Shown: positions 16,791 through 25,812 of the stretch, piece by piece | Layout: the number at the start of each line of letters is the position of its first letter | How positions within the stretch are numbered: position 1 is the stretch's first letter | Assembly (NCBI GenBank): GCA_022447545.1 | Contig: JAKVBI010000008.1 | Coordinates: forward strand, 1-33,417 | DNA from: Myxococcota bacterium | GTDB lineage: Bacteria > Myxococcota_A > UBA9160 > SMWR01 | Length of the DNA stretch: 33,417 nucleotides | Direction: 5' to 3' | Notes under the pieces: model-generated | Database searches by the model: none | Told to the model about the DNA's origin: nothing | The model's input: the letters and a program-made list of their open reading frames with translations, nothing else | Program-made: the position numbers and the translations under genes

Positions 16791-18007
16791 TGAAACTCCT
16801 TCGAGATCTCCACGACAAGGTCGACCCCCTCTTCGCCAAAGGCGGACGGCTCGAGAAACTCTACCCGCTCTGGGAAGCCCACGACACGGCGATGTTCACG
16901 CCGGGGCAGGTCACCCGAACCGCACCCCACGTGCGCGACGGGATCGACATGAAGCGCATGATGATCACCGTCGTGGTCGCCCTGGGGCCGTGCATCGTCT
17001 TCGCCATCTACAACACCGGCTACCAGGCTCTGCGCGCCATCTCCATGGGTGCGACCCCTCTCGACACCTGGCAGACCTTCCTCTACGAGGCCTTGGCACT
17101 GAGCTTCGACCCGAGCAACCCCCTGCTCTGCACGATCTATGGCGCTCTTTATTTTCTGCCCATTCTCATAGCGGGACTCCTGGTCGGAGCCGTGGTCGAG
17201 ATCGGCGGCGCCATCATCCGCGGTCACGAGGTCAATGAGGGCTTCCTGGTCACCGGCATGCTTCTTCCCCTGACGCTTCCACCCACCATTCCGCTTTGGC
17301 AGGTCATGATGGGAATGGCCTTCGGCCTGATTTTCGGCAAGGAAGTCTTCGGCGGAACGGGGATGAACTTCTTGAACCCCGCCCTCACGGCCCGTGCTTT
17401 CATCTTCTTCGCCTACCCGGCCTATATGAGTGGCGATCGCCCCTGGATCGCAGCCGAGTTCGTCAACGTCGACTCCTTCAGCGGTGCCACCTGGCTCGCC
17501 CAGGCCGCGGCGACTCCCGGCGCTCTGGAGGGAGCGAATTGGACGCAGTCGTTCCTGGGGTTCATCCCAGGGTCCATGGGAGAGACCTCCGCGCTTTGCG
17601 CACTATTCGGCCTCGCCGTCCTCCTGCTGACACGCATCGGCTCTTGGCAGACGATCAGCGGAGTGGCCCTCGGAACCATTGTTCTCTCGGCCATGCTCAA
17701 CGCCATCGGGTCCGACTCGAACCCGATGTTCGAGATTCCCTTCTGGTGGCACATGGTGCTGGGAGGCTGGGCATTCGGCACAGTCTTCATGGCCACGGAC
17801 CCTGTCTCCTCGGCCTTCACCTCCCTCGGAAAATTCGCCTACGGTCTGGGCATCGGCGGGCTCGTGATCCTGATCCGAGTCGTGAACCCCGCCTATCCCG
17901 AGGGCATGATGCTGGCCATTCTGTTCATGAACATGTTCGCGCCCCTGCTCGACTACTTCGTCGTCCGCGCGAACATCAACCGGAGGTTGGCGCGCAGTGG
18001 AGCATAG
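16790..18007 (+). CDS. nqrB: Na+-translocating NADH:quinone oxidoreductase subunit B
   Basis: A 405-residue polytopic membrane subunit that takes part in sodium translocation and carries a covalent FMN. The flavinylation motif is S231-G232-A233-T234 (DSFSGATWLAQ), with T234 as the residue to which ApbE/Ftp attaches FMN through a phosphoester. Family landmarks include EVNEGFLVTGMLLPLTLPPT, FGGTGMNFLNPALTARAF and FMATDPVSSAFT. The cytoplasmic N-terminus (1-52) precedes about ten predicted membrane helices. The subunit also binds riboflavin in the characterised enzyme. The start overlaps the nqrA stop (TGATG), so translation is coupled. The end overlaps nqrC by 11 bases. Confidence 0.96.
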   Translation: MKLLRDLHDKVDPLFAKGGRLEKLYPLWEAHDTAMFTPGQVTRTAPHVRDGIDMKRMMITVVVALGPCIVFAIYNTGYQALRAISMGATPLDTWQTFLYEALALSFDPSNPLLCTIYGALYFLPILIAGLLVGAVVEIGGAIIRGHEVNEGFLVTGMLLPLTLPPTIPLWQVMMGMAFGLIFGKEVFGGTGMNFLNPALTARAFIFFAYPAYMSGDRPWIAAEFVNVDSFSGATWLAQAAATPGALEGANWTQSFLGFIPGSMGETSALCALFGLAVLLLTRIGSWQTISGVALGTIVLSAMLNAIGSDSNPMFEIPFWWHMVLGGWAFGTVFMATDPVSSAFTSLGKFAYGLGIGGLVILIRVVNPAYPEGMMLAILFMNMFAPLLDYFVVRANINRRLARSGA

Positions 18008-18776
18008 CTCCCGATACATCGTGCTCTTCGCCGCTGCCGTGTGCGGGGTCTGTTCGATCTTCGTCGCGGTTTCGGCTGTTTCTCTGAAAGAGCGCCAGGA
18101 GCTCAACCAGCAGCTCGATATCCAGAAGAAGGTCCTGAACCTCGCAGGGCTACTGAGCGCTGAAGAGAAACTCCCGAGCGAAGAGATCAGTCGGCGCTTC
18201 AAAGACAACATCGTGCCGCGCGTGGTGAACCTCGCAACCGGCAGCTACGTGGATGAGGTCGATGCAGACACCTTCGACCAAAAGCGCGCGGCCAAGGATC
18301 CAGACACCAGCCGAACAGCCCCCACCAACCCCGCCAAGGTACGTCGGGTTCCGAACCTGGCGGTCGTTTACCGGGTTGAGCCAAACGATGAACTCAAGGC
18401 GCTGATCCTGCCCATCGAGGGCTACGGATTGTGGGGCACCTTGTATGGCTTCATCTCCCTGGCCCCCGACGTCGAGACCATCGAAGGCATCACCTTCTAC
18501 GAGCACAAAGAAACTCCGGGCCTCGGGGGCGAAGTCGACAATCCCCGCTGGAAGAGCCTCTGGAAGGGCCGCAAGGCCTTCGACGACCAGGGCGACGTCC
18601 GGATCACCGTCAAAAAGGGAATCGCGGGCAGTCCCGAAGATGACCCGTACCATGTCGATGGGCTGGCAGGAGCTACCATTACCAGCCGAGGCGTGACGAA
18701 TCTGCTGGAATTCTGGCTCGGAGAGCCGGGGTTCGGAGCCTTCCTCGACCAGGTTCGGTCGGAAAGGGGCGTCTGA
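17997..18776 (+). CDS. nqrC: Na+-translocating NADH:quinone oxidoreductase subunit C
   Basis: A 259-residue subunit with one N-terminal membrane helix (about 7-29) and a periplasmic FMN-binding domain. The flavinylation segment is D221-GLAGATITS with FMN expected on T227; the usual Ser before GAT is Ala here (A224). Other landmarks are [14 protein letters not shown] (142-155) and [19 protein letters not shown] (168-186). The start is GTG 17997, with CGGAGG at 17981-17986. It overlaps the nqrB end and shares TGATG with nqrD. A somewhat longer, charged stretch at 85-118 ([20 protein letters not shown]) forms the domain edge. It transfers electrons between NqrD/E iron and NqrB flavin in the known complex. 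Confidence 0.95.
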   Translation: MEHSSRYIVLFAAAVCGVCSIFVAVSAVSLKERQELNQQLDIQKKVLNLAGLLSAEEKLPSEEISRRFKDNIVPRVVNLATGSYVDEVDADTFDQKRAAKDPDTSRTAPTNPAKVRRVPNLAVVYRVEPNDELKALILPIEGYGLWGTLYGFISLAPDVETIEGITFYEHKETPGLGGEVDNPRWKSLWKGRKAFDDQGDVRITVKKGIAGSPEDDPYHVDGLAGATITSRGVTNLLEFWLGEPGFGAFLDQVRSERGV

Positions 18777-19444
18777 TGTCGAAGGAACGGGAAGCACTGC
18801 TCGATCCCCTGTTCAACAACAACCCCATCGCACTTCAAGTGCTCGGAATTTGTTCGGCCCTGGCCGTGACCATCAAGATGGAGACCGCCCTGGTGATGTC
18901 CCTGGCGGTCATCTTCGTGATCACCGCCTCCAACGTTGCCGTCAGTCTGATCCGCAACCAAATCCCCCCGAGCATCCGCATCATCGTCCAGCTCACCATC
19001 ATCGCGTCACTGGTCATCATTACCGACGAAGTCCTGCAAGCGTTCGTCTACGACATCAGCAAGCAGCTGACGGTGTTCGTCGGGTTGATCATCACCAACT
19101 GCATCGTCATGGGACGCGCCGAAGCCTTTGCCATGCAGAATCCCCCAAAGCTGAGCTTCATCGACGGTCTGGGCAACGGGCTCGGCTACGCGATGATCCT
19201 CATGGTGGTGGCCTTCCTGCGCGAGCTGTTCGGAACGGGCAAGGTCTTTGGCTTCACCGTCCTCCAGCCCGTCAACGAAGGCGGCTGGTACGTCCCCAAT
19301 GGGTTCATGGTGCTCTCACCCGCTGCGTTCTTCCTGATCGGGTGTTTCATCTGGGCCGTCCGCAGCTGGAAGACAGACCAAATCGAAGAGGAGTTCCACG
19401 TTGGAGCACTACTTGAGTCTGGCCACGAAGGCCATATTCGTTGA
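18776..19444 (+). CDS. nqrD: Na+-translocating NADH:quinone oxidoreductase subunit D
   Basis: A 222-residue six-helix membrane subunit. It closely matches Vibrio Nqr[58 protein letters not shown] and [10 protein letters not shown]26 and C109 are the cysteines that, together with two from NqrE, hold the intramembrane iron-sulphur centre. NqrD and NqrE are homologous and sit in opposite orientations. The start overlaps the nqrC stop by one base, and the end overlaps nqrE by 44 bases, which is a large overlap confirmed by the conserved N-terminus of NqrE. Confidence 0.96.
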   Translation: MSKEREALLDPLFNNNPIALQVLGICSALAVTIKMETALVMSLAVIFVITASNVAVSLIRNQIPPSIRIIVQLTIIASLVIITDEVLQAFVYDISKQLTVFVGLIITNCIVMGRAEAFAMQNPPKLSFIDGLGNGLGYAMILMVVAFLRELFGTGKVFGFTVLQPVNEGGWYVPNGFMVLSPAAFFLIGCFIWAVRSWKTDQIEEEFHVGALLESGHEGHIR

Positions 19445-20009
19445 GAACTCGGCTCTGGCCTTCTTCCTCGGGATGTGCTCGTTCCTGGCCGTCTCGAAGA
19501 AGGTGGAAACTGCCGTCGGGCTCGGCCTGGCCGTCATCTTCGTACTGACGGTAACGACCCCGCTCAACCAGATTCTGACTGTGAACCTGCTCAGAGAGGG
19601 ATCCCTCTCCTGGGCGGGGTTTCCGGATCTCGACCTGGGATTCCTGACGTTTCTCGTCCTGATTGGCACCATCGCGGCCACGGTGCAGATCGTAGAGATG
19701 GCCATGGATCGATACGTGCCCACCCTCTACAACGCCCTGGGCGTTTTCCTGCCCCTGATCGCCGTGAACTGCGCGATCCTGGGCACCTCTCTTTTCATGG
19801 CCGAGCGCGACTACACGCTCGGTGAGGCCACGGTCTTCGGTTTTGCAACCGGGATCGGCTGGGCCCTGGCCATCATCGCCCTGGCGGCGATTCGCGAGAA
19901 GCTCAAGTACAGCAACGTCCCCGAACCCCTGCGGGGCCTGGGCGTCACCTTCATCGTGGTGGGCCTGATGTCCGTGGGCTTCATGGCCTTCTCCGGAATT
20001 CAACTCTAG
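19401..20009 (+). CDS. nqrE: Na+-translocating NADH:quinone oxidoreductase subunit E
   Basis: A 202-residue six-helix subunit matching Vibrio NqrE from the first residue ([20 protein letters not shown]) to the last ([10 protein letters not shown]). C26 (GMCSF) and C124 (NCAILG) complete the iron-sulphur site shared with NqrD. The start is TTG 19401, fixed by the conserved MEHY beginning and by AGGAG at 19389-19393; it lies inside the 3-prime end of nqrD, giving coupled translation. A 69-base gap, the only real gap within nqrA-F, separates it from nqrF and contains a seven-base-pair inverted repeat. Confidence 0.96.
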   Translation: MEHYLSLATKAIFVENSALAFFLGMCSFLAVSKKVETAVGLGLAVIFVLTVTTPLNQILTVNLLREGSLSWAGFPDLDLGFLTFLVLIGTIAATVQIVEMAMDRYVPTLYNALGVFLPLIAVNCAILGTSLFMAERDYTLGEATVFGFATGIGWALAIIALAAIREKLKYSNVPEPLRGLGVTFIVVGLMSVGFMAFSGIQL

Positions 20010-20023
20010 ACCGCACCGCCGTC

Positions 20024-20051
20024 CGAGTGCTCATCGGTGGATGCGCACTCG
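20024..20051 (+). repeat. Inverted repeat in the nqrE-nqrF gap
   Basis: CGAGTGC at 20024-20030 and GCACTCG at 20045-20051 are perfect seven-base arms with a 14-base spacer. It lies in the single intercistronic gap of the nqr operon, just before nqrF, and could form an mRNA hairpin affecting processing or translation of nqrF. No T-run follows, so termination is unlikely. Confidence 0.4.
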
Positions 20052-20078
20052 CGGGGCGCCAACCGTCGGACCTTCACC

Positions 20079-21308
20079 ATGGCAATGATCGAAATCATCG
20101 CAGGAGTCATCGGCTTCACCGTCGTGATTCTGGCCCTCGTGTTGATCCTGATGGCCGCACGCTCGAAGCTCGTGGCCACGGGCAATGTTTCCATCGGAAT
20201 CAATGGCGATGCCGACAAGACCCTGGTCACGGCCGGAGGCGGGACGCTTCTCGGAACGCTGGCCGCCAATCGCATCTTCGTCCCATCGGCCTGCGGTGGA
20301 AAAGGCAGCTGCGGCGTGTGCACCGTCAAGGTCTGCGATGGAGGGGGTGCCATCCTCCCCACCGAGCTCTCCCACATCAGCCGCGGCGAGGCCCGTGATG
20401 GCGTGAGGCTGTCCTGTCAGGTCAAGGTCAAACAGGACATGGAGATCGAGGTTCCGCCCGAGGTTCTGGACGTCCGCAAATGGAAGTGTCGAGTGCGGTC
20501 CAACGACAACGTGGCCACCTTCATCAAAGAGCTGATTCTCGAATTGCCCGAGGGCGAAGAGGTGCCGTTCCGTGCGGGTGGGTACATCCAGATCGAATGC
20601 CCTCCCCATGTGGTCGAATACGCCAATTTCGAAGTGAGCGACGAATATCGAGAGGACTGGGACAAATTCAATCTGTGGCGATACATCTCGAAGGTGGAGG
20701 ATGCCGAGGACCGCGCGTACTCCATGGCCAACTACCCGGAGGAGAGGGGCATGATCATGCTCAACGTTCGGGTGGCCTCTCCGCCTCCGCGAATGCCCGA
20801 CGTTCCGCCCGGCATCATGTCCTCGTACATCTTCAACCTGAAGCCCGGCGATGAAGTCACCATCTCGGGTCCGTACGGCGAATTTTTCGCCAAGGACACG
20901 GACAACGAAATGATCTTCGTCGGGGGTGGTGCAGGCATGGCCCCCATGCGCTCTCACATCTTCGACCAGTTCCGTCGAATCCACACCGAACGCAAGGTGA
21001 GCTTCTGGTATGGAGCGCGCAGCCTGCGCGAGGCGTTCTACATCGAGGATTTCGACACCATCCAGTCCGAGAACGACAATTTCAACTGGCACCTCGCGCT
21101 CTCGGAACCTCTCCCCGAAGATGGCTGGGAGGGTTACGAGGGATTCATCCACCAGGTTCTGCTGGACAATTACCTCGCCAATCACCCGTCTCCCGAGGAC
21201 TGTGAGTACTACCTGTGCGGTCCGCCCATGATGAACGAAGCGGTGCAGAACATGCTCTCGGACCTGGGGGTCGAGCCCGAGAACATCATGTTCGATGACT
21301 TCGGCTGA
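20079..21308 (+). CDS. nqrF: Na+-translocating NADH:quinone oxidoreductase subunit F (NADH-oxidising)
   Basis: A 409-residue electron-input subunit. One membrane helix (about 4-26) is followed by a plant-type [2Fe-2S] domain with C72, C78, C81 and C113 ([12 protein letters not shown]). Next come an FAD-binding domain with RAYSMANY (212-219) and an NADH-binding domain with GGGAGMAP (282-289) and CGPPMM (380-385). The C-terminus ends FDDFG, as in NqrF. It oxidises NADH in the cytoplasm and feeds electrons to the rest of the complex. ATG 20079 is preferred to a GTG at 20037 because it gives the usual short N-terminus, though its ribosome site is weak. Its 3-prime end overlaps apbE by 14 bases. 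Confidence 0.96.
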   Translation: MAMIEIIAGVIGFTVVILALVLILMAARSKLVATGNVSIGINGDADKTLVTAGGGTLLGTLAANRIFVPSACGGKGSCGVCTVKVCDGGGAILPTELSHISRGEARDGVRLSCQVKVKQDMEIEVPPEVLDVRKWKCRVRSNDNVATFIKELILELPEGEEVPFRAGGYIQIECPPHVVEYANFEVSDEYREDWDKFNLWRYISKVEDAEDRAYSMANYPEERGMIMLNVRVASPPPRMPDVPPGIMSSYIFNLKPGDEVTISGPYGEFFAKDTDNEMIFVGGGAGMAPMRSHIFDQFRRIHTERKVSFWYGARSLREAFYIEDFDTIQSENDNFNWHLALSEPLPEDGWEGYEGFIHQVLLDNYLANHPSPEDCEYYLCGPPMMNEAVQNMLSDLGVEPENIMFDDFG

Positions 21309-22389
21309 GGGGTCGGGCCCGTCTCCTGACCTTCCGCGCAACGCTCGGATCCTGTTGCCTCTGTTCATCGCCGCCCTGGCGGTCCTCAGCATCTATCGAT
21401 ACAGCACCGTTCCTCAACGCGAAGTCGTGGTTCTCCAGGGACGCTCGATGGGTACGACCTGGTCCGTGAAGATCGCAGTCGCGGATCTTCCCCGAAGCGC
21501 ACAGGAGAAAATCGCAAAGGCGGTGGAGACCCGATTGAACGAGGTCGACCAGCGGATGTCGACCTGGAAGCCGGATTCGGAACTCTCTCGCTTCAACCGG
21601 GCACCTGAGGGCCATCCCTTTCGCGTGTCGACCATCACGCTCCAAGTCTTCGAGCTCGCACAGCAGGTCAGTGAGCACTCCCATGGGGCCTTCGATGTAA
21701 CGGTGGGCCCGGCCGTGGATGCCTGGGGGTTCGGACCTCAGGCACGCGATGCGCCAGCCCCCAGTCTGGAAGCCTCTCTCGCGTTGCGGCGACACATGGG
21801 TTTCCAGCACCTGCGCGTCGATGCCACCCACAGCAGTCTCGAAAAGCTCATCCCAGGGATGTCCTGCGATTTGTCCGCCATCGCCAAAGGTTTCGCGGTC
21901 GACCAGGTGGCCGAAGAGTTGTCCAGACGTGGGCAAAATGACTTTCTCGTGGAACTCGGGGGCGAGTTGCGCGCCAGCGGCCGGCATCTCGATGGCTCTG
22001 CATGGCGCGTCGGCGTGGAGAGGCCCGACCCTGGAAGGCGCCTCGTCCATCAGATCATCGAACTCGAAGACCTGGCCATGGCGACCTCGGGCGACTACCG
22101 AAATTTTCGCGAGATCGACGGACGCCGGGTTTCGCACACCATCGACCCACGCACGGCGCGTCCCATCGAACACCCGCTGGCCTCGGTGACCGTCGTCGAC
22201 CGGACTGCCGCCGAGGCTGACGCCTGGGCAACGGCACTGAATGTGCTGGGCGCCAAAGCGGGCTACGCTCTGGCCATCGAGCGCGACATGCGGGCGTTGT
22301 TCATCGTCCACGACGCGCAGGGCTTTCGATCTTTCACGACGCCTCGCTTCGAACCTCTTCTGGCGTCGGAAGTCGCAGAACCCGAGTGA
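21295..22389 (+). CDS. apbE: FAD:protein FMN transferase (ApbE/Ftp), NQR flavinylation enzyme
   Basis: A 364-residue ApbE-family protein that transfers FMN from FAD to Thr of target motifs, here the NqrB and NqrC sites. Motifs in order: [12 protein letters not shown] (49-60), [14 protein letters not shown] (87-100), [15 protein letters not shown] (132-146), [16 protein letters not shown] (190-205), [13 protein letters not shown] (217-229), ATSGDYRNF (262-270), [14 protein letters not shown] (280-293) and [13 protein letters not shown] (306-318). The N-terminus has an uncleaved-looking membrane segment at about 18-35 and no lipobox cysteine, so it is probably anchored facing the periplasm. It overlaps nqrF by 14 bases, which ties it to NQR assembly. 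Confidence 0.94.
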   Translation: MTSAEGSGPSPDLPRNARILLPLFIAALAVLSIYRYSTVPQREVVVLQGRSMGTTWSVKIAVADLPRSAQEKIAKAVETRLNEVDQRMSTWKPDSELSRFNRAPEGHPFRVSTITLQVFELAQQVSEHSHGAFDVTVGPAVDAWGFGPQARDAPAPSLEASLALRRHMGFQHLRVDATHSSLEKLIPGMSCDLSAIAKGFAVDQVAEELSRRGQNDFLVELGGELRASGRHLDGSAWRVGVERPDPGRRLVHQIIELEDLAMATSGDYRNFREIDGRRVSHTIDPRTARPIEHPLASVTVVDRTAAEADAWATALNVLGAKAGYALAIERDMRALFIVHDAQGFRSFTTPRFEPLLASEVAEPE

Positions 22390-22408
22390 TGCTGGGAGTG
22401 CCAAAGCA

Positions 22409-22588
22409 ATGCAGACCCTGATCGGAACCGTGGTGGTGGTCGCGGCCGTCATGGCGGCCATGGCGGTGGGCGTGATGTGGCACGGTCGCCCATTGAAGGG
22501 CTCCTGCGGTGGCCCCAATCAGAGCTGCCCGTGCACCGAAACCGAGCGTCAAAGCTGCGCGAAGCGCGCGCGAGACACCGCTTCCTGA
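22409..22588 (+). CDS. nqrM: Compact NqrM-like (DUF539) NQR maturation protein
   Basis: A 59-residue protein: one membrane helix (about 4-23), basic residues (WHGRPLKG), then a cysteine tail with C33, C40, C42 and C50 (GSCGGPNQSCPC). This helix-GSCGG-CxC-C layout is that of NqrM, which is needed to assemble the NQR iron site and is found next to apbE in nqr operons. The tail is shorter than I recall for Vibrio: six rather than about eleven residues between the first two cysteines. ATG 22409 has GGGAG at 22394-22398. It follows apbE by 19 bases and is the last gene of the operon. The product is small enough to be missed by gene callers. Confidence 0.85.
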   Translation: MQTLIGTVVVVAAVMAAMAVGVMWHGRPLKGSCGGPNQSCPCTETERQSCAKRARDTAS

Positions 22589-22600
22589 TTCCACCTTCGC

Positions 22601-22626
22601 CCCTCGGTGCGGTCGTCCGTCGAGGG
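22601..22626. terminator. Possible bidirectional terminator between nqrM and the RND gene
   Basis: CCCTCG at 22601-22606 and CGAGGG at 22621-22626 form a six-pair stem in the 53-base gap between convergent genes. There is no T-run, so this is only a candidate. Confidence 0.25.
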
Positions 22627-22641
22627 AGCTGTGGACGTCGC

Positions 22642-25600
22642 TCAGGAGTGCGTCCGAGCGGTTTCCGATGCAGTCCCCGATGACCGACCGAGCCAGCCTC
22701 GAATGTCTTCGAGGATCGCCACCTCGCAGGGCACCAGGAGCAGAGTGAACACCGTCGAGACCGCGACCCCGAAGGCCAGCGACACCGCCATGGGAATGAG
22801 GGTGGCCAGCGGAACGCTGCGCTCGAGAATCAGAGGCAGCAAACCCACGAAGGTCGTGAGCGATGTCAACAAGATCGGCCTGAAGCGCGCCTCCCCAGCG
22901 GCCTGAATCGCCTGAGCGGCCGACGCACCCTGCTCCTTCAAACGATTGTTGAAGTGCACGAGCATCAGACTCGCATTCACCACCACCCCTGCTAGCGCAA
23001 CCATGCCAATGATGGAGAAGAAGGTCAGCGGCATGCCCATCACCAGGTGACCCAGAATCGCACCGAGCGACCCAAAGGGAATGACGCTCATGATGATCAG
23101 CGGTTGAAGATAGGAGCGCAGCGGGATGGCCAGGAGCGCGTAGATGCCGGCCAGAGCGAGCACGAACCCTCCCAGCAAACCCGAACTGGCCTCTGAGTCG
23201 GCCTGCTGGGCTCCCTCGAGCCGATAGCTCACGCCGGGATAGCGATCGAGCAGGGCAGGCAACTGAGTCTCCAGTGCCCGAGTGGCGCGCATGGGAGTCG
23301 TCATCGCGCGATCCACATCAGCCGCCACGTTCACGACGCGCATGCGATCGACACGGCGAATCGAAGGCAGAGCACGGCGCGGCACCAACTCAGCCACGGT
23401 GGACAGCGGAACCTCGGCCCCGTCGTCCGTCCGTACACGCAGGGCATCGAGCCCGGCGAGAGAACGCCGATCTTCGAGCGGGTAACGCACCATCACGCGC
23501 ACCTCATCGACTCCGCGCTGGATACGCTGCACCTCTTCTCCGTAGAAGGCCTGTCTCACCTGCCGTCCCAGATCCGCCAGAGTGAGCCCGAGGGGCCTTG
23601 CCTCGGGACGAAGCCGCAACTCGATCTCTCGCTGAGCTGACGAAAAGGAGTCCTGCAGGTCGACGACCCCCGGAATGGCCGCGAGACGTGTTCGAACCTC
23701 GCGGGCTGCCGCCTCCAGACTCGCGAGATCCCCACCTCGGAGCTGGATATCAATGGCGCGACCCGCATTGAACATGTCGGCCGAGAAAACGAGACTCGCG
23801 GCGTCGGTGGGCAGGGGGGCTCGTTGGCGCCAGCGCTCGGCGATTTCACGTGCCCCCACCGAGCGCAGCGAGGCCGGGCTCAATGCCATGGTGACCTCGG
23901 CGATGCTGGCACCCTGAGCAGCGCCCACGCCAAAAGAGGCCGACATGATCTGCTGAAAGGGTTGGGAGCCAATGGAGGAAACGATGTGGTTGACGATGGG
24001 AGCGCCCTCCGGGGCGCGCTCGGCCTCGAGTTCGGCGCGGAGCGACCGTGCCGATGCTTCCAGGGCATCGACGGCAGATCGGGTCGTCTGCACGGAAGTA
24101 CCCGGCGGCATTTCCAGCAGTGCAGAAACGTGATCACCCTCCACGGGAGGAAGAAACTCGTAGGGAACGCGGCCACTCATCACCAACGCAGCCAGCAGCG
24201 CGATCAAACCAATCGACCCTGCCAGCACTACGTAACGCTGGCGAACCGCCCGAGCCAGCAAGGGTCCGTAGCCGCGCTTCACGAACCGCTCCAGCGCTTC
24301 GCCGACCCTCTGGTGCACCCGGCTCCACCCCCCGCGTTCACGTCCGCCCTCCAACGGCACGGCGGCGAGGTGGGCGGGAAGAATCCACTGGGATTCGATG
24401 ATCGAGAAAACGAGACACAGCGTGACCCCAACCCCCACGCCGGAAAACATCTTGGCCATATTCCCGCCCACCAGAACCAGGGGAGAGAAGGCCGCCATGG
24501 TGGTGAGAACGCCGAAAATGACGGGGACGTAGACCTCGCGGGTCCCCTCGATGGCGGCGCGTAGAGGATCGTCGCCACGCTGTTGGTGGCGGTAGACGTT
24601 CTCACCCACCACGATGGCATCGTCCACCACGATCCCCAGGGCCAGAATGAATGCCATCACAGTGATGGTGTTGAGCGAGAACTCCAACCAGGGAAACAAA
24701 CTCAGAGCGCCCAGAAAGACCACGGGCAGTCCCACCGCGACCCAGAAAGCCAAGCGAAAGCGCAGAAACACGGCCAGCACGACCAAAACCAGGAAAAGCC
24801 CCAGCAGGGCGTTATCCAGTAGCGTGCCCAGACGCTGGCGGATCTCTTCCGAATGATCGAGCCAGATCCCCACCTCGATTCCCTCGGGCAACCAGGAGGT
24901 CTCCTGCTCGAGGTACTCCCCCACGCGTTTGCGAATATCGAGGGCATCCTGCTGACCCACCCGCAGGACGCGCACCATGACCGCGGGCTTTCCGTCGATT
25001 CGGGTCTCCAGGTCCTGTTCTTCGAAGCCATCCACCACCCGTGCTACATCGCCCAGGGCAACCTCGGTCCCATCGCGGTCCGTGAGCAGGATCAGGCGTT
25101 CGAATTCACGGCCCCAGTAGGCCTGGCCCGTGGTACGAAGGCGGATCTCTCCATCGCTGCCCCGCAGCTTGCCTCCAGGCAGATCCAGAGAAGAGCTGCG
25201 AACGGCTCCGGCCACGTCGTCGAAACTGAGCCCATAACGGCGGAGCGCGTTTTCCGAAACTTCGATGGCGATCTCGTAGGGCCGTGCAAAATGGAGCTCG
25301 ACCTGAGTCACTCCCGGCAGAGCGAGCAACTCGTCGCGAAGGCGCTTGCCCACGCGTTTCAAACTGTGCTCGTCGGCGTCTCCCGACACCGAGAGGTCGA
25401 TCACGGGAATGTGAACGACGAGGTGGTCGACGATGGGCTTTTCCGCGTTGTCGGGAAAGCGCTCGATGGTGTCGATGCGTCCCGTGATATCCGACAGAAC
25501 CACCTGGGGGGAGGCCGTCTCGGAGAGTTCGACCATCACGCGACAGGCGCCGTCCAGGGCCAGGGAACGGATGTGATCGGCCCCCTCGGTGCCATCGAGG

Positions 25601-25812
25601 CTCTCCTCGATACGTACGCAGATCGACTCTTCGACCTCGGCAGGTGCACCGCCCGGATAAGCGACGGTGACCTGGATGATGCCGGGGCTGATGTCCGGGA
25701 ACTCCTCCCGATACAAGCTCGTCGCCGCCACGATTCCTGCGATGAACAGAAAGCCCATCAACAGGTTCGCAGCAATGGGGTTGGTTGCGAACCAGGCAAT
25801 GGCCCGATTCAC
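22642..25812 (-). CDS. RND efflux transporter, inner-membrane permease
   Basis: A 1056-residue AcrB-superfamily transporter with the repeated layout of membrane helix, large periplasmic loop and five-to-six helices, twice. The first helix is at about 11-32 (NPIAANLLMGFLFIAGIVAA). Helix 4 carries the proton-relay pair D397-D398 (LGIVVDDAIVVGENVYRH). Helix 10 reads GVVVNASLML from residue 942, so the lysine used by AcrB at this place is Val, as in a known subgroup of RND pumps. The substrate is unknown; solvents, bile-salt-like compounds or metabolites are possible. The GTG start at 25812 overlaps the TGA of the upstream fusion-protein gene (GTGA), so the pair is translationally coupled. No outer-membrane channel gene is nearby. 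Confidence 0.93.
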   Translation of the reverse strand: MNRAIAWFATNPIAANLLMGFLFIAGIVAATSLYREEFPDISPGIIQVTVAYPGGAPAEVEESICVRIEESLDGTEGADHIRSLALDGACRVMVELSETASPQVVLSDITGRIDTIERFPDNAEKPIVDHLVVHIPVIDLSVSGDADEHSLKRVGKRLRDELLALPGVTQVELHFARPYEIAIEVSENALRRYGLSFDDVAGAVRSSSLDLPGGKLRGSDGEIRLRTTGQAYWGREFERLILLTDRDGTEVALGDVARVVDGFEEQDLETRIDGKPAVMVRVLRVGQQDALDIRKRVGEYLEQETSWLPEGIEVGIWLDHSEEIRQRLGTLLDNALLGLFLVLVVLAVFLRFRLAFWVAVGLPVVFLGALSLFPWLEFSLNTITVMAFILALGIVVDDAIVVGENVYRHQQRGDDPLRAAIEGTREVYVPVIFGVLTTMAAFSPLVLVGGNMAKMFSGVGVGVTLCLVFSIIESQWILPAHLAAVPLEGGRERGGWSRVHQRVGEALERFVKRGYGPLLARAVRQRYVVLAGSIGLIALLAALVMSGRVPYEFLPPVEGDHVSALLEMPPGTSVQTTRSAVDALEASARSLRAELEAERAPEGAPIVNHIVSSIGSQPFQQIMSASFGVGAAQGASIAEVTMALSPASLRSVGAREIAERWRQRAPLPTDAASLVFSADMFNAGRAIDIQLRGGDLASLEAAAREVRTRLAAIPGVVDLQDSFSSAQREIELRLRPEARPLGLTLADLGRQVRQAFYGEEVQRIQRGVDEVRVMVRYPLEDRRSLAGLDALRVRTDDGAEVPLSTVAELVPRRALPSIRRVDRMRVVNVAADVDRAMTTPMRATRALETQLPALLDRYPGVSYRLEGAQQADSEASSGLLGGFVLALAGIYALLAIPLRSYLQPLIIMSVIPFGSLGAILGHLVMGMPLTFFSIIGMVALAGVVVNASLMLVHFNNRLKEQGASAAQAIQAAGEARFRPILLTSLTTFVGLLPLILERSVPLATLIPMAVSLAFGVAVSTVFTLLLVPCEVAILEDIRGWLGRSSGTASETARTHS

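Noticed and set aside
20031-21392. 453-residue minus-strand open frame opposite nqrF
   Set aside because: It is a mirror of the certain nqrF gene; its His/Val/Gly-rich composition is typical of an antisense shadow.
21286-22518. 410-residue minus-strand open frame opposite apbE
   Set aside because: apbE motifs on the plus strand are unambiguous.
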